In this document: positions 20,840 through 31,360 of the stretch, piece after piece
Numbering within the stretch: the first letter of the stretch is position 1
Layout of the letters: the number at the start of each line of letters is the position of its first letter
Origin: Amorphophallus konjac
Taxonomy: Eukaryota > Streptophyta > Magnoliopsida > Alismatales > Araceae
Assembly: GCA_022559845.1 (NCBI GenBank)
Contig: CM040125.1
Location: forward strand, 291,386,200-291,450,199
Reading direction: 5' to 3'
DNA length: 64,000 bases
Notes under the pieces: generated by a model
What the model was told of the DNA's origin: nothing
What the model saw: only the letters and a program-made list of their open reading frames with translations
Databases searched by the model: none
Program-made: the position numbers and the translations under genes

Positions 20840-23213
20840 TGATGTGAAACGACCACGGGGTATGCAGCAAGCAAACAGAAACTTAGGACCTATTCCGCAA
20901 TCACAACCACATAGCAATTCAGTTGGCAGATCGGGCCAATTCGCCGTCGCACACACACGAGCCCGGGGTGACTAAATGATGCTAAGGGGAGGTGATGGAT
21001 CAAGACCCTTGCTGGTAGAGTGCCAGCAAGGCTAGGGTTGCCCTCCCGAAGGTACGAAGCCCATAATTAAGGGGCTGGCCGGGTGCCACTTGGAGCACTA
21101 GGTCCCTCTCTCACACACTCCACGGTGACCGCTCGTAAGTGGTGCACGTGGGGTCGGACACTCTCTCGCTTGCTCAACGGAGCGGATTCTACGGATATTA
21201 AATGAACAAGCACCAGAAGGAAATGGAGCAAAGGTTAGAGCTCACCTAGTTGGTTTGAAGAAACCAACCCCGTTCGGAGACGAGGGCGAGCGGGGAAGTG
21301 TGGGTTCCCCGCACACTGCGCCGGTGTAGCTTGATCCCTGTTTAATAATAACATTCACTACGCCTCACGCAGGAGGGTGGACTTGGGGTGGGGATGATTT
21401 GTATTACATGCAAACACTACCTCCACACAGGGAGGGGCGGTGAGCCGGCCAGGCGGGGAGGGGAGATTCGCCGAAAAGCGGGTGGAGAAGCCGACGCCGA
21501 ATCGGCCGGCTGTCTGCGATGGCTGACTGACAGTGGATGTCAAGGTCGTAGATCTCGTTCTGGAAATTCGATGATGACGAGACCAGTGGCGAACGTGTTG
21601 TAACTGGAATGGGGATGCCTCAGAATTTTACTGAATTCTTCTGAAGAAGGTGCTGGTCCGGGAAGAGCTTCGAACAGAGTGACTGAATCTGGACGCAGTA
21701 GCTTCCTATTTCTGACAGCAACTTGCAGAGGTTGCCCCGACCTCTCCCGGACTCCAAGTCATGAACCACCGGAGTTTCTGGAACCGAGGACAAGCCCTCT
21801 TCGCAGAAAAGCTGACGGGGAAGCCGAATGAGGTCGGAGTCGACTGGGGGACTCTGAAGAGTGAGGACAGGTTGAGGCAGACTGTGAGACGCAGATTAGA
21901 GTAGCCGAGGGAGAAAAATGGTAACTCTGTCCCATGGATGCCGAACGCAGTTCTGCTTTTTGATTCTGAACGAGGATTGGGCGAGGAAGAACTTTGTTGA
22001 AGAGCTCTTGGCCTGATTCTTCTAAGATTCTTCGGGGTACAGCTTATCTTCCGGTTCAGGAGCTCGGTATGAGGAACTCTGCGCAGTTGGGGGAGATTGG
22101 ACCTCCCGGGCAGCACAGACCTCGGATGAGGACGAGACCAACGCGGTGGCGAAGCAGACTGGCAGAGCTTTCCGTTGATGTTGGCCACGACCTCAGAAGA
22201 TCTGGGATGAGGTCGTGGGCGATGCTGCAACAGGGGGGGCGGTTCTATAGAACTGCAGCTGCTCACTAGTATATAGAAAATGGGGTAGCTGGGGTGGGAG
22301 ATGGGGTGGACGTGTGTGGGGGGCGACCCCGGGCTGTGTGGGGGTCTGGTATAGGGTGATCTAAGGTGTGGGAGGGGCAGAATGGGGGCTGGAAGATGGT
22401 CTAGCAGGTGGAGGAAGGGGGAGCTACGAATTTGGGTTGGGATAGAGAGAGAGAGGGAGATCTCTCTCCTTTGGTTTGAATGAGAGGATAATGGGGTTTA
22501 ATGTTGCTTTGGGAAGGGGAAGGGTTGTGTTGGGGAGAGGAAGGGGTGCTTGGGAGAAGGGATTCTCCCTTGGGAAAATGAAAGGTTGTATGGGGAAGGG
22601 GAAAGGTTGCTTGGGAGGAGGGAGAGGTGCCTAGGAGAACGGGATTCCACCTAGGGGTTGGAGGGGACTTAAATGGGAGGTATGGGGAAGGGGGAGGGGT
22701 CTTAATTAGAGGTGAATAGGGAGGAGAGAGAGTGAATTTTGAATTTGGGGTGGGGAGGAGAGAGAATGAGGTTCACCCCCTTTAGAGAGAGAGAGAGAAG
22801 TAGAGAGAGAGAGAGCTAGAGATAGAGAGAGAGAGGTGCACTAATGCTCAAAATTCATTCAAACTTTCATTACTGAACTCAAGTGGAGTTGGGGTCCTAT
22901 TTATAGGAATCCCAGCATTTACAAAAAGTCCCTGGAGAAAGTGCTAAAAGCAAATAAGCAAGGGGGTGGGGAAGGAAGAGGGCGCCCATGGGCCAGGCCC
23001 ATTTAATTGGTCCCATATGACCCCCTAGCCTAACAAACATAGGTAAATAACATGATGACCTAGGGACATGACTCAAAACAAAGGGGAAATTACATCAAAA
23101 TGACTCAAGAAAGATATAAAAATACATAGCTGAACTTAGGAAATCAAGCTGAACATAATGGCAATCATCCGGACCCGTGGAGAAGTGGGAAGTGGTAAGC
23201 GATGTCCCCATCA
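20840..23213 (-). repeat. LTR 3 of the dimer (5'-most)
   Basis: Starts TGATGGGGACATC at 23213 on the minus strand and ends CATCA at 20840. The TATA box (CTATAAATAG, minus) is at 22906-22897 and a GA tract at 22784-22836. It would drive transcription of the dimer. Confidence 0.9.
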
Positions 23214-23218
23214 AAGTG
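23214..23218. repeat. Right target-site duplication AAGTG of the tandem dimer
   Basis: Identical to 10377-10381. Tat-A protease coding resumes directly after it. Confidence 0.9.
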
Positions 23219-25100
23219 GCCAGGACATTAAACCAGCAGAGGGGGGTTCGGACCGGGCGGAGCTTGGATGGATCTTCCCCCATCTTAAGGAAACAGTCAT
23301 AAGACAACACATCAGGGGCACTTCCATTGTCAACTAGAATCCTATCTACGGTACGATGGTTTATTGTGGCCGAGATTACAAGGGCGTCGTCATGCGGGGT
23401 GCTTAGCCCTTCCAGATCTCTGTCGGAGAAGACTATGACCTGGGGCTCACTCGGCGGGGCCTTGGGGGGCTCTATGGCTCGGCTCGCCCGCTCGGCATGA
23501 CGCTTCCTTCCTCGGCTGGTGTCGCCTCCTGATGCTGTCCCTCCGGAGATGACGTTGATGTGGACCCCTCGGGGGGCATTGTCGATCTTCTCTGCGGCGC
23601 CTCGATCTTCTTTGCGCTCGGCTGTGTACCGAGCCAGGTGCCCCTGACGGATGAGGCGCTCGATCTCATCCCGGAGCTGCCGGCAGTCACCGATGTGGTG
23701 CCCATGATCGCTGTGGAACAAGCAATGCCTGTTGCGATTGCGGTTCTTCGACCTCATCGGCTCGGGCTGGCGGAGGAGTCCCGAGTCTTTGATGTCTTCA
23801 TAAATCTCATAGACCGGGGTAGCTAGTGGGGTGTAACGCTCATGCTTCCGCTTGCGCTCCCCATCACGGTCTTGCTTCTTTCCTGAGCTTGAATTTGGCT
23901 CAGAAGCCCGCTTCTTGCCCCCCTCCTGACCCGAGTCGGTTGCGTCTCGGCAAGCGCTGAGCACTTCTTCGCACTCGGTGTGGCGCAGTGCCAGAGTCAC
24001 TAGCTCGGCAAGGGTCGAGGGAGGGTGGAGGACAAGTTCGCGGTGGAGATTCTCGTCCCGGGTGCCCCCAGTCAGTGCGGTTGTGGCTAAGGCCACATCC
24101 AGGAGGGGGATTCTCAGGACTTTCGATTTGAATCGGTGAATATAAGCCCGGAGTCTTTCCCCTTGCGCCTGTTTGAGGGCCAGGAGCCCCGCTACCGACC
24201 TTGGGGGGGCACTTCCAGCGAAACTCTCTTTGAAGACTCTCCCAAATTGCTTGAAGTCTCGGATGGACCCGGGGGCGAGGGCCCGGAACCATGCTTAAGC
24301 GCCTTGGACCAGGGTGGTCACGAAGGCTCGGCACTTGATGGCGTGGGACACTCCGTGCAGGGTCATCAGAGCGTCGAAGCTATCGTAATGATCGGCCGGG
24401 TCGCCCTGGCCGTCGTAGAGCTTGAAGGTCGGACTGGAGATTCTGGGAGATACTTCTGCCTTCAAGATGTACTCGGAGAATGGGGATTTCTCCTCGTCCT
24501 CCGAGAAAGAGGTCTTCTTCAGGGCGCGGAGGGCGCGCTCCTGTTCTGTGAAGCATGTCTCGAAATCTCGCAGCCAGAGGGATAGTTTTGGTTGTTGTCA
24601 TGCCGTGGGGCTGGGGGGAGCGTCTTGGCGATCTCCGGGAACGTCAGCTTCCGGGTTTGGACGCCACGCCCCCAGTTTTCCCCTTCTTGGCGTGGATGAA
24701 GCCTCTTGCTCCGGAGGCAGAGCTTGCGAGGGTCCTCCAATCCTATTGCGGGTGAGCTGTTGGCCGCGGAGAGTGAAGCGACCTCCGACGGTGTGCTGGG
24801 ACGTATTTTCGTGGGGAGGGCTCCCTGACGGAGCGCGGGACCTTCCATCCCTAGCCGCCTGGTTCTTCATGAGTTCCACAAGGATATCCAGTTTCGCGTT
24901 GAGGGCTTGGAATGCTTCGGTGCCACCGTTGGGGGGTAGCCCTACCGCCGCAGGAGGGGGTGGCGGTCTATCGGCGGGGACGCTGGCGTTGGAGGGAGGG
25001 TTCTGTGAGGCCCTAGAAGGGCCATCCCCCGCTGCTACCACGGCCTACCCCTGTCGCCGGCGGACCTCCTCCCTGAGCTCCTTCGCACCATACTGGCTTT
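23219..25100 (-). pseudogene. Tat-A gag and catalytic half of protease
   Basis: Gag packages the RNA; protease cuts the polyprotein. The minus strand reads a Pro-rich head (PPPPPAAVGLPPNGG, FQALNAKLDILVELM), the gag core (AWFRALAPGSIRDFKQFG, GERLRAYIHRFKSKVL, LHPPSTLAELVTLALRH) and a zinc-knuckle-like box CLFHSDHGHHIGDC, of form CX2HX4HX4C. The protease starts at HRTVDRILVDNGSAPDVL with the active-site Asp in DNG. Coding breaks at 23219 (RPVRTPLCWFN) at the AAGTG duplication. Stops at about 24599, in GA*AW near 24296 and near the N-terminus show decay. The start codon is not certain, since the first ATG after the primer site is close to 25093. Confidence 0.8.
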
Positions 25101-25107
25101 TCGTGCG

Positions 25108-25126
25108 TTTCCCACAGACGGCGCCA
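25108..25126 (-). other. Primer binding site of Tat-A
   Basis: Minus strand TGGCGCCGTCTGTGGGAAA begins two bases inside the LTR end. TGGCGCCGTCTGTGGGAA is a usual primer site in Tat-lineage elements. Confidence 0.8.
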
Positions 25127-25128
25127 GA

Positions 25129-26521
25129 TGAAGAGGCGTGATCTCGCGTTGGTCCTGAGCGGGCTGAGGATCACCAGATCATGAACTCCAAAATAGGGAA
25201 ATAGATCAGGGGGCCCAGGGGGAATCCCTGCGGCAAACCCTCCGATGCTTAAGTCAGTGGGGCTATGGTGGGAGCAATAGTAGGGAGGAGAGAGCTTGTA
25301 CGCGAGATCCCTCTCCACCAGAAAGGTGAAGCAGTTCTTGCTCAGGAGTTTTGGGCGTATGATTACCTTTTTTGGCTTAACTTTAGCTGGAGGGTATCCC
25401 TAGTTTAAATAGTACGTCGTCTCTTGGAGTCCTGTCAACCGAGGAGTTTCAGGTGGGGGTTACGTCCTCATCGTGGGCTTTTATGACCTTATCATGGGAG
25501 CGTTATCATCGTGGGGAAGAAGAAGTCCCTTGCCTTCCTGAATTCCTGCCTGCTGTGGACTCTTAACGGCTTCAAAGATAAGCATTCGTCGGTCGTTCCG
25601 AGCTCAGAGGGGCCAGCCATATCCGGGCGGTAGGCTTAGCTCAGTAAAAGATGGGTCGGATAGGCTAGCCTACGCCTCCTTCTCCCGGGTGGAGAGATGG
25701 CTCGGGTGCGGGCCTTTCTCGTGACCTGACCGATGCTCGGGCCCTCCGAGCCTTGAGGCCGCCTAGGAGGGTTGTTTCCTCGAGCGCTGTTTATTGGGCT
25801 TTCTTCCCTAAGTGGGCCCTGTGGGCTGTCACTTGGGTGAGCTTGGCCTCATTGGGCCCTGCCGGGCCTAGTTGGGCTGCTCTTTGAATGGGCTGCAGAA
25901 ATCCCCCTCTCCACCGTCCAAACCCGTCGGTGGAAATTCAAAATAATTAGAAAATAATCCCAATTATCCCTCGAACTGACCGAAACGCCCGCCGTTGGAC
26001 TCTCACAGATGAACGGCTCTATTGAGAGCGTTCAAATGTAGCGCGGCCAACGACAAACCGTTCTATCCTTGTCGGTGATAATTCAATTACTTGGATAATT
26101 ATCTGGGAAAATTACCAAGCGTAGGACTCTGAGATATAAGCGGTCATAATCAGTCCGTCCATTATGTTGAACGGCTAGAAGAGGGCCGCACAAAATCCCG
26201 TCGATGATAATTCAGAAAATCCTCAGAAATCAACCATAAATGTATGAACGGTCTGTATTTAACCGCCCCAGTGTTGAACAGCTGAGATTGAACCGTACAT
26301 GCTCCTGGACACTTGATTTTTATAAACATGTTCAATTAACCAAAAACCAAGGCCCATTAAGCCCCGAATCGTTACGGACTCAACCAAGGAGGGAGGTTAC
26401 ACATAAAACTGACCCAAAATACACTTGAAAACAGCCCCAACGAGTGATGGGCAATTCGAGGCATCAACAAAAGGGAGTAAGAGAAACGACTCAACTTATC
26501 GGCATAAAACAGGTGTCAACA
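25129..26521 (-). repeat. 5' LTR of Tat-A (1393 bp)
   Basis: Minus strand TGTTGACACCTG at 26521 to CTCTTCA at 25129, directly before the primer site. It contains several GAACGGCT/AACCGTTC-type inverted words (25990-26300), reminiscent of the hairpins in G1. No second copy is in the window. Confidence 0.8.
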
Positions 26522-27304
26522 GAGATTAGGGGAGATGGATAGAAAAAACCCTCAAAATTAGAGCTCGATCAGACAATAATAAAAAAAGATAACATTTTGG
26601 GAAAGAGGTTCTATCCTGATGGAGAAAGAACTCCGACGATGGCGGCGGCGGCGCGACGGCGGTGCGATGGCGGCAGCGGCGGTGGCAGAAATTGAACTCA
26701 GAGGGGCTAAGGAGATTATAAAAGAGCTTCACACTCAGATTTTAGCAGAAATCCATCTGCAAGAGGGGGGGAGAGAGGAGAGAGGGGTGCACCCTTCAAT
26801 GGCTCCAACCAAATTCACTCTATTTTTCATCATTAAAATCTCTAATGACACTATACATAGGCTTATATAGAGAATGGTAAGGGGTGGGAGGCTGGGAATT
26901 TCGTGGGAGAGAGGCCATTTTCTTCCCCCATGTGATCAAAAACTAAAAATAAATAAATTACATATGGAGGGGGTACTCCTTTGACTAGGTAGGTAAGGTA
27001 GGTGGCCTCCCTTTGACATTTTCAACCACTTGTCTCCTATGTGTCCAATTGACCTTTTAGATGCCATCTAGGACTTTGAGCAGCCCCACATGGACCCATA
27101 TGGCTTATGTGGACCAATGGGGAAGGAGTGAGGACCCCCTTGCTTGTTCTATTGACAATTTGCACAAAAATCCAAATCCAAGGGAATGACACATTGGCTT
27201 ATAAAGCCTTACAATTGCACATATATTTTCCCAAGGACATAAAAATAAACTAAAGGACAAAAATACAAAAATAAAAAGTTAGTGCTCGACGTCGATTCCC
27301 ATCA
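26522..27304 (-). repeat. LTR Y: right part of an older LTR cut by Tat-A
   Basis: Its minus-strand start is TGATGGGAATCG at 27304, the same TGATGGG opening as the other pol-less families here. It carries a TATATAAG box (26870-26863) and a GGCGGCGGCG tract like that in the GATAC-element LTRs. It is truncated at 26522 by the Tat-A LTR. To its right, Tat-type RT coding begins at once. Confidence 0.65.
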
Positions 27305-28584
27305 CCGACCTAGCGGAGACCTTCGACACCCTCCCGAGGTACATCCCACCAAGTGCGCCTTCGGAGTAAGATCCGAGAAATTCCTGGGTTTCTTAGTCAC
27401 CCAGCGTGGGATCGAGGCCAACCCCGACAAGGTCCAGGCCATCCTGGACATGCGCCCACCCACCTGCATCAAAGACGTTCAACGCCTTACTGGGCGCATT
27501 GCCGTGCTCAGCAGATTCATGTCCCGTGTGGCCGAACGATGCCTACCCTTCTTCAAACTGTTGAGGGGGCCCAAAATGGCATCTGCTACGTTCGCATGGG
27601 ATGAGGAATGCTAAAGAGCATTCACCGAGCTTAAGGAGTTCCTTGCTTCGCCCCCGGTGCTTTCCAAACCTGTCCCAGGTGAAGCCTTGCATCTCTATCT
27701 CTCGGCAACTCCATCTACAGTTAGCTCGGTCTTGGTCAGAAATGACTCAGGAGTCGAGAGACCGATCTACTACACCAACAAGGTGCTCAACGATGCTGAA
27801 AGAAGGTACCCCGCAATCGAGAAACTCGTGCTAGCATTGGTTACCTCGGCCAAGCTCCTTCGACCCTATTTCCAAGGGCACTCCATCACCGTGTTGACCG
27901 GCGAACCTTTGAAGAGGATCCTCGCTCACCCTGAAGCCTCGGGACGCCTCGTCAAGTGGGCCATCATGCTCGAGGCCTACGATATATTATACTGACCTTG
28001 CTCGGCTATCAAAGGACAGGCGCTCGCTGACTTCATCATCGAGAGCACTATCCTGACCGAAGAAAAATCTCCGTCCGCGCCCAGGCCAACCTGGGAACTG
28101 TTCATCGACGGATCCTCCAACTCGGCCGAAAGTGGCGCTGGAATCCTCCTGAAGTCCCTCGAAGGAGCAGAGCTACAATACACTTTGAAGTTCAACTTCC
28201 AGGCGTCCAATAACGCCTCCGAGTACGAAGCCCTTATCTCGGGAGCCCGCATGGCTCGGCGGCTGGGGGCTGAGCGAGCCAGAATTCACACTGACTCCCA
28301 ACTAGTCGCTAGCCAGGTCAATGGCGATTACGAAGCTCGAGAAGTACCGATGGTCAAATACCTCCAGCTGGTCAGAGCCGTGGCACAACAGTTCGAGAGT
28401 TTTGAGGTAGTCTTAATAACTCGAGAAGAAAACTCCCGAGCGGACGCCCTCTCTCGACTGGCCTCCTCTCTTGACCCCGAGGGTACTCGATCGGTCCTTC
28501 TCGAAGAGCTGGAGCGACCGAGCATCGATTCGGAGCTCCTGGCTGTTGACCCGGCCTCCCCAAGCGACTAGCGCACCCCCTACC
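27305..28584 (+). pseudogene. Tat-type pol remnant: end of RT, RNase H, archaeal-type RNase H
   Basis: One plus-strand frame, opening just left of [18 protein letters not shown], reads the RT thumb ([30 protein letters not shown]), RNase H (SKPVPGEALHLYLSA, RRYPAIEKLVLALV, SGRLVKWAIM) and the archaeal-type RNase H (RPTWELFIDGSSNS, NNASEYEALISGARMA, IHTDSQLVASQVNG). Stops are TAA at 27612-27614, TGA at 27993-27995 and TAG at 28569-28571. Each sits where the relatives have a Gln, Arg or Trp codon. About five codons are lost before KCAFG. The fragment is the sister of Tat-A pol on the opposite strand. It is cut on the left by LTR Y and on the right by LTR X. Confidence 0.85.
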
Positions 28585-29186
28585 TGATGCGGGATGGACC
28601 ACGGACGCGACTCCAATTGGATATGCGATCCTCAGACTCTAAGCAAGCTCGCGATCATCCCTTATCGAGGGAAGCGTACGGACGTGCACAGTTGAGAAAC
28701 CGGCAATGAGCTAGGGTGGTCAACTCACAAATTCGTGCCTGGATCGGGTCACGGAATGGTCTCGCTCTCTCACGCAGTAGCAGTGATATAAAAAGTATAG
28801 CGAGATATGATCCTAGCATGCTCTATAGCAGCGGCATAAAGATATATATACGAAGTAAACCAATGCCGAGATGGGAGCGAATACGATACCTCCACGCTAC
28901 CGGGTATGGGGAAGACTTCCCGGCCGATCTCGTACTCCCGGAACAGCAAATACACAATAATTACAGCAAGAAAAATTACTGCCTACTCCACGCACGGAGG
29001 TAAAGGGTGACACAATGGGGCCCGGGAGTAGCGGTTTCGGGTTGACGGGTCGCTTCTTGTGTTGCTTCGGCAGCACACGTACTCACGACCGTGGGGCCCA
29101 CGTGATGGTCAGTGGGGCCGCGTAGGACCTGGGTGGTACCGCTGTGGTGGGGACACCTGGAAGGATGCTCCCTGGGACGGCGATAC
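28585..29186 (-). repeat. LTR X, left part (3' end of a minus-oriented LTR)
   Basis: Begins TGATGCGGGATGG in plus reading, so the LTR ends CATCCCGCATCA on the minus strand. It interrupts the pol remnant after CTACC (28580-28584), a candidate target duplication whose partner is out of the window. It resembles the LTRs of the nested GATAC element (GATGCGGGA, CACGGTTGAGAAACCGGCA-like stretch). It continues at 35951. Confidence 0.7.
29182..29186. repeat. Left target-site duplication GATAC
   Basis: GATAC precedes TGATGCGGGACG at 29187 and is repeated at 35951-35955 right after the closing CATCA. Confidence 0.9.
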
Positions 29187-31360
29187 TGATGCGGGACGAG
29201 ACACGGACACGGCAAGCTCACGATCGTCCCTTGATGAGGGAAGCGTTGGACGTGCACGGTTGAGAAACCGGCAAGAGCTAGGGTGGTCGGCTCGCACTTT
29301 CGTGCCCGGATCGGGTCACGGGACGGTCTCGCTCACTCTCTCGCAGCAACGGTGATATGAAATTATAACGAGCTAGGTCCTAAAACATGCTCTCTAGCAG
29401 TGGCATAAACAAGCATATATGAAATAAGCGAAATGCCAAGTATAGGAGCGAATACGATACCTCCACGCGCCCGGCGTTGGGACGACGGACCCGGCCGATC
29501 TCGCACTCCCGGGACAGTTATTATATAAAGATTACAGCAATGATGTAAAGCCCACCCCATGCAGGGAGGTAAAGAGCGACACAATGGAGCCCGGGAGGGC
29601 CGATTTCGGGTTGACGGGCGGCTTTCCGCGTAGCTTCGGCAGCACCCGAACTAATGGCGGTGGGGCCCACGTGCTGTCCGAAGGGGCCGTGTGGGACCCG
29701 GGTCACCGCTGTGGTGGGGGACACTGATGGAAGCGATCCCCGGGCTGGCGGCACGCTGGAATGACGATCGGAGGCCGGGCGGCTCCGGCCGGCGCCCGTC
29801 GGGAAAACTTCCCACGGATCTGCAGTTTCTGGTTTTCAGCGCACTGTCCGGGGAGAACAGACGCTGAGATCAGATCCGTTGTCGGATTGACACGAAATTA
29901 GCGCCGTTGGAAAGCTGACTCGAAGTACTTCAATGTAGGCCTATAGATCTGGCCTGGATCTTCGCTGATATGGACTTATGAAATTTACAACCTCCTGTTG
30001 TACAGTAACTGAACACTCAGATCTACAGAGCTGATCTCTGATAACTGCCGTTGACCGCTAGGAGGACCTTGGATTCAGACTTCGACTTCTTCATGAAAGT
30101 TGTAGGATTTTGAGTTGGGAAGATGGCAAAGTTGGGTTGGACATGTTGGGATGTGTCTATGAATTTCTATGATTTGTTTACTGGAAGAAGGTCGAATCTG
30201 AGATCTGGCTGGAGGTACTGTAGCTCCGGTAGAACATGAATTTTGAAAAATAGGTAAAAGACTCAAAAAAACTTAATAAAAATGGTGGTGGTAGGGAAAA
30301 ATGGACAGAAACCCCAGTTAAATTGGGAGGGCAAAAGAAATTCAAAAGGGTGGTAGAAGGGGACGAACTCAAAGGTTCTATCACTGTAGACAGAGACAGA
30401 TCTGATTTGAGTTTGGGAAATGAACGAAGTGGAAACAATATGAAACGGGGGAATTTGGAGCTGAATTTTTTTGTGGGGAAGGGTCTATAAGGTAGGAACC
30501 AACCCTCAAAATTTGAAGTCGATCTCAACTCGTGGCTGACTTGAGGAATTTCCGAGCTTCACCTCTATCCAGCAAGACAGAACACCGAAATTGATCCCGT
30601 GGCGGCTCGAAGGCGGCACGAACGGCGGCGGCGGCGGCACCGGTGATGATCAGAGGTTGAGAGGGGATGAAGGGAGGTAGAACCACTCTATATCTGGGGT
30701 TGAATGTGGAAGAACAGCAGGGGAGGAGAGAGGGGCGCACCAAGCTCCAAGAGACTCAACAATTTTCTGATTTTTTCATTGAATTTCTTATGAAAATACA
30801 ACATTATATATGACTCCAATCAAATCTAATATGGACCCTTGGATCAAGGGTTGGGGATTGAATGGCTGAGATGAGGTGTGAATAACACACCAAATACAAT
30901 TGTTTAATCCACCTTGACCATCTCCATTCAACCTTAGACTAATTACATTCAAACTCCACCTAATACACACCAACCAAGCCACCAAGCCTAATAAGGCCAA
31001 AGAAGCTTGCGCCCCCCTTCATGGGCCAAGGCCATTCATAGGCCAAGAGCAACCTAATATCTCATGCTAGGCATGGGCTCTTCCCACTTAGTTGGCCCAT
31101 GAGGAAGTGTAACCCAAGTTGGGCCTTAAGTGCATTAGTGACCCATTAGACACCTAATGACCCAATATGGCATAAGCTCCTTAATGGACTCTACTAATGG
31201 CAACCTAGCCATGGACTCTACATTACAAATGGCCCATTGGCTTGATATAAGCCTTACAAGGAGCCCAAATAAAAGAAATCACACAATTACAATCTTATAC
31301 AAGCCATAACACACAAATACACTTCACCCGTGTATGGAAATCGCCTTTGATGCCCCATCA
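29187..31360 (-). repeat. 3' LTR of the GATAC element
   Basis: Runs TGATGGGGCATC to CCCGCATCA on the minus strand. The TATATAA box is at 30810-30804. It contains a GGCGGCGGCGGCGG tract (30625-30640). Confidence 0.9.

Larger units (their letters stand above)
10382..23213 (-). mobile_element. Tandem dimer of a pol-less Ty3/gypsy-like element: LTR-body-LTR-body-LTR
   Basis: Three LTR copies (2369, 2378 and 2374 bp) alternate with two bodies (12751-15603 and 17982-20839, 2853 and 2858 bp), all in minus orientation. All LTRs run TGATGGGGACATC...TTTCACATCA. Both bodies have an initiator-Met primer site next to an LTR and a CCCCGGGAGTA purine-rich end next to the following LTR. One AAGTG duplication flanks the whole array, so it behaves as a single locus. 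This fits unequal recombination between LTRs or insertion of a ready-made dimer. The bodies have no protease, RT or RNase H, so mobilisation would need another element's enzymes. Confidence 0.9.
7325..26521 (-). mobile_element. Tat-A: Ty3/gypsy Tat-lineage retrotransposon, truncated and interrupted
   Basis: Read on the minus strand: 5' LTR 26521-25129, primer site 25126-25108, gag and first half of protease 25100-23219, then the tandem dimer (10382-23213 with its AAGTG duplications), then second half of protease 10376-9906, RT and RNase H 9905-8560, archaeal-type RNase H about 8559-8150, integrase to 7325. The archaeal-type second RNase H places it in the Tat lineage. The 3' LTR is missing because the G1 LTR cuts the integrase at 7325. 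It carries many stops and at least two frameshifts, so it is old. A possible target duplication base string right of the LTR is GAGAT (26522-26526); its partner is outside the window. Confidence 0.85.
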
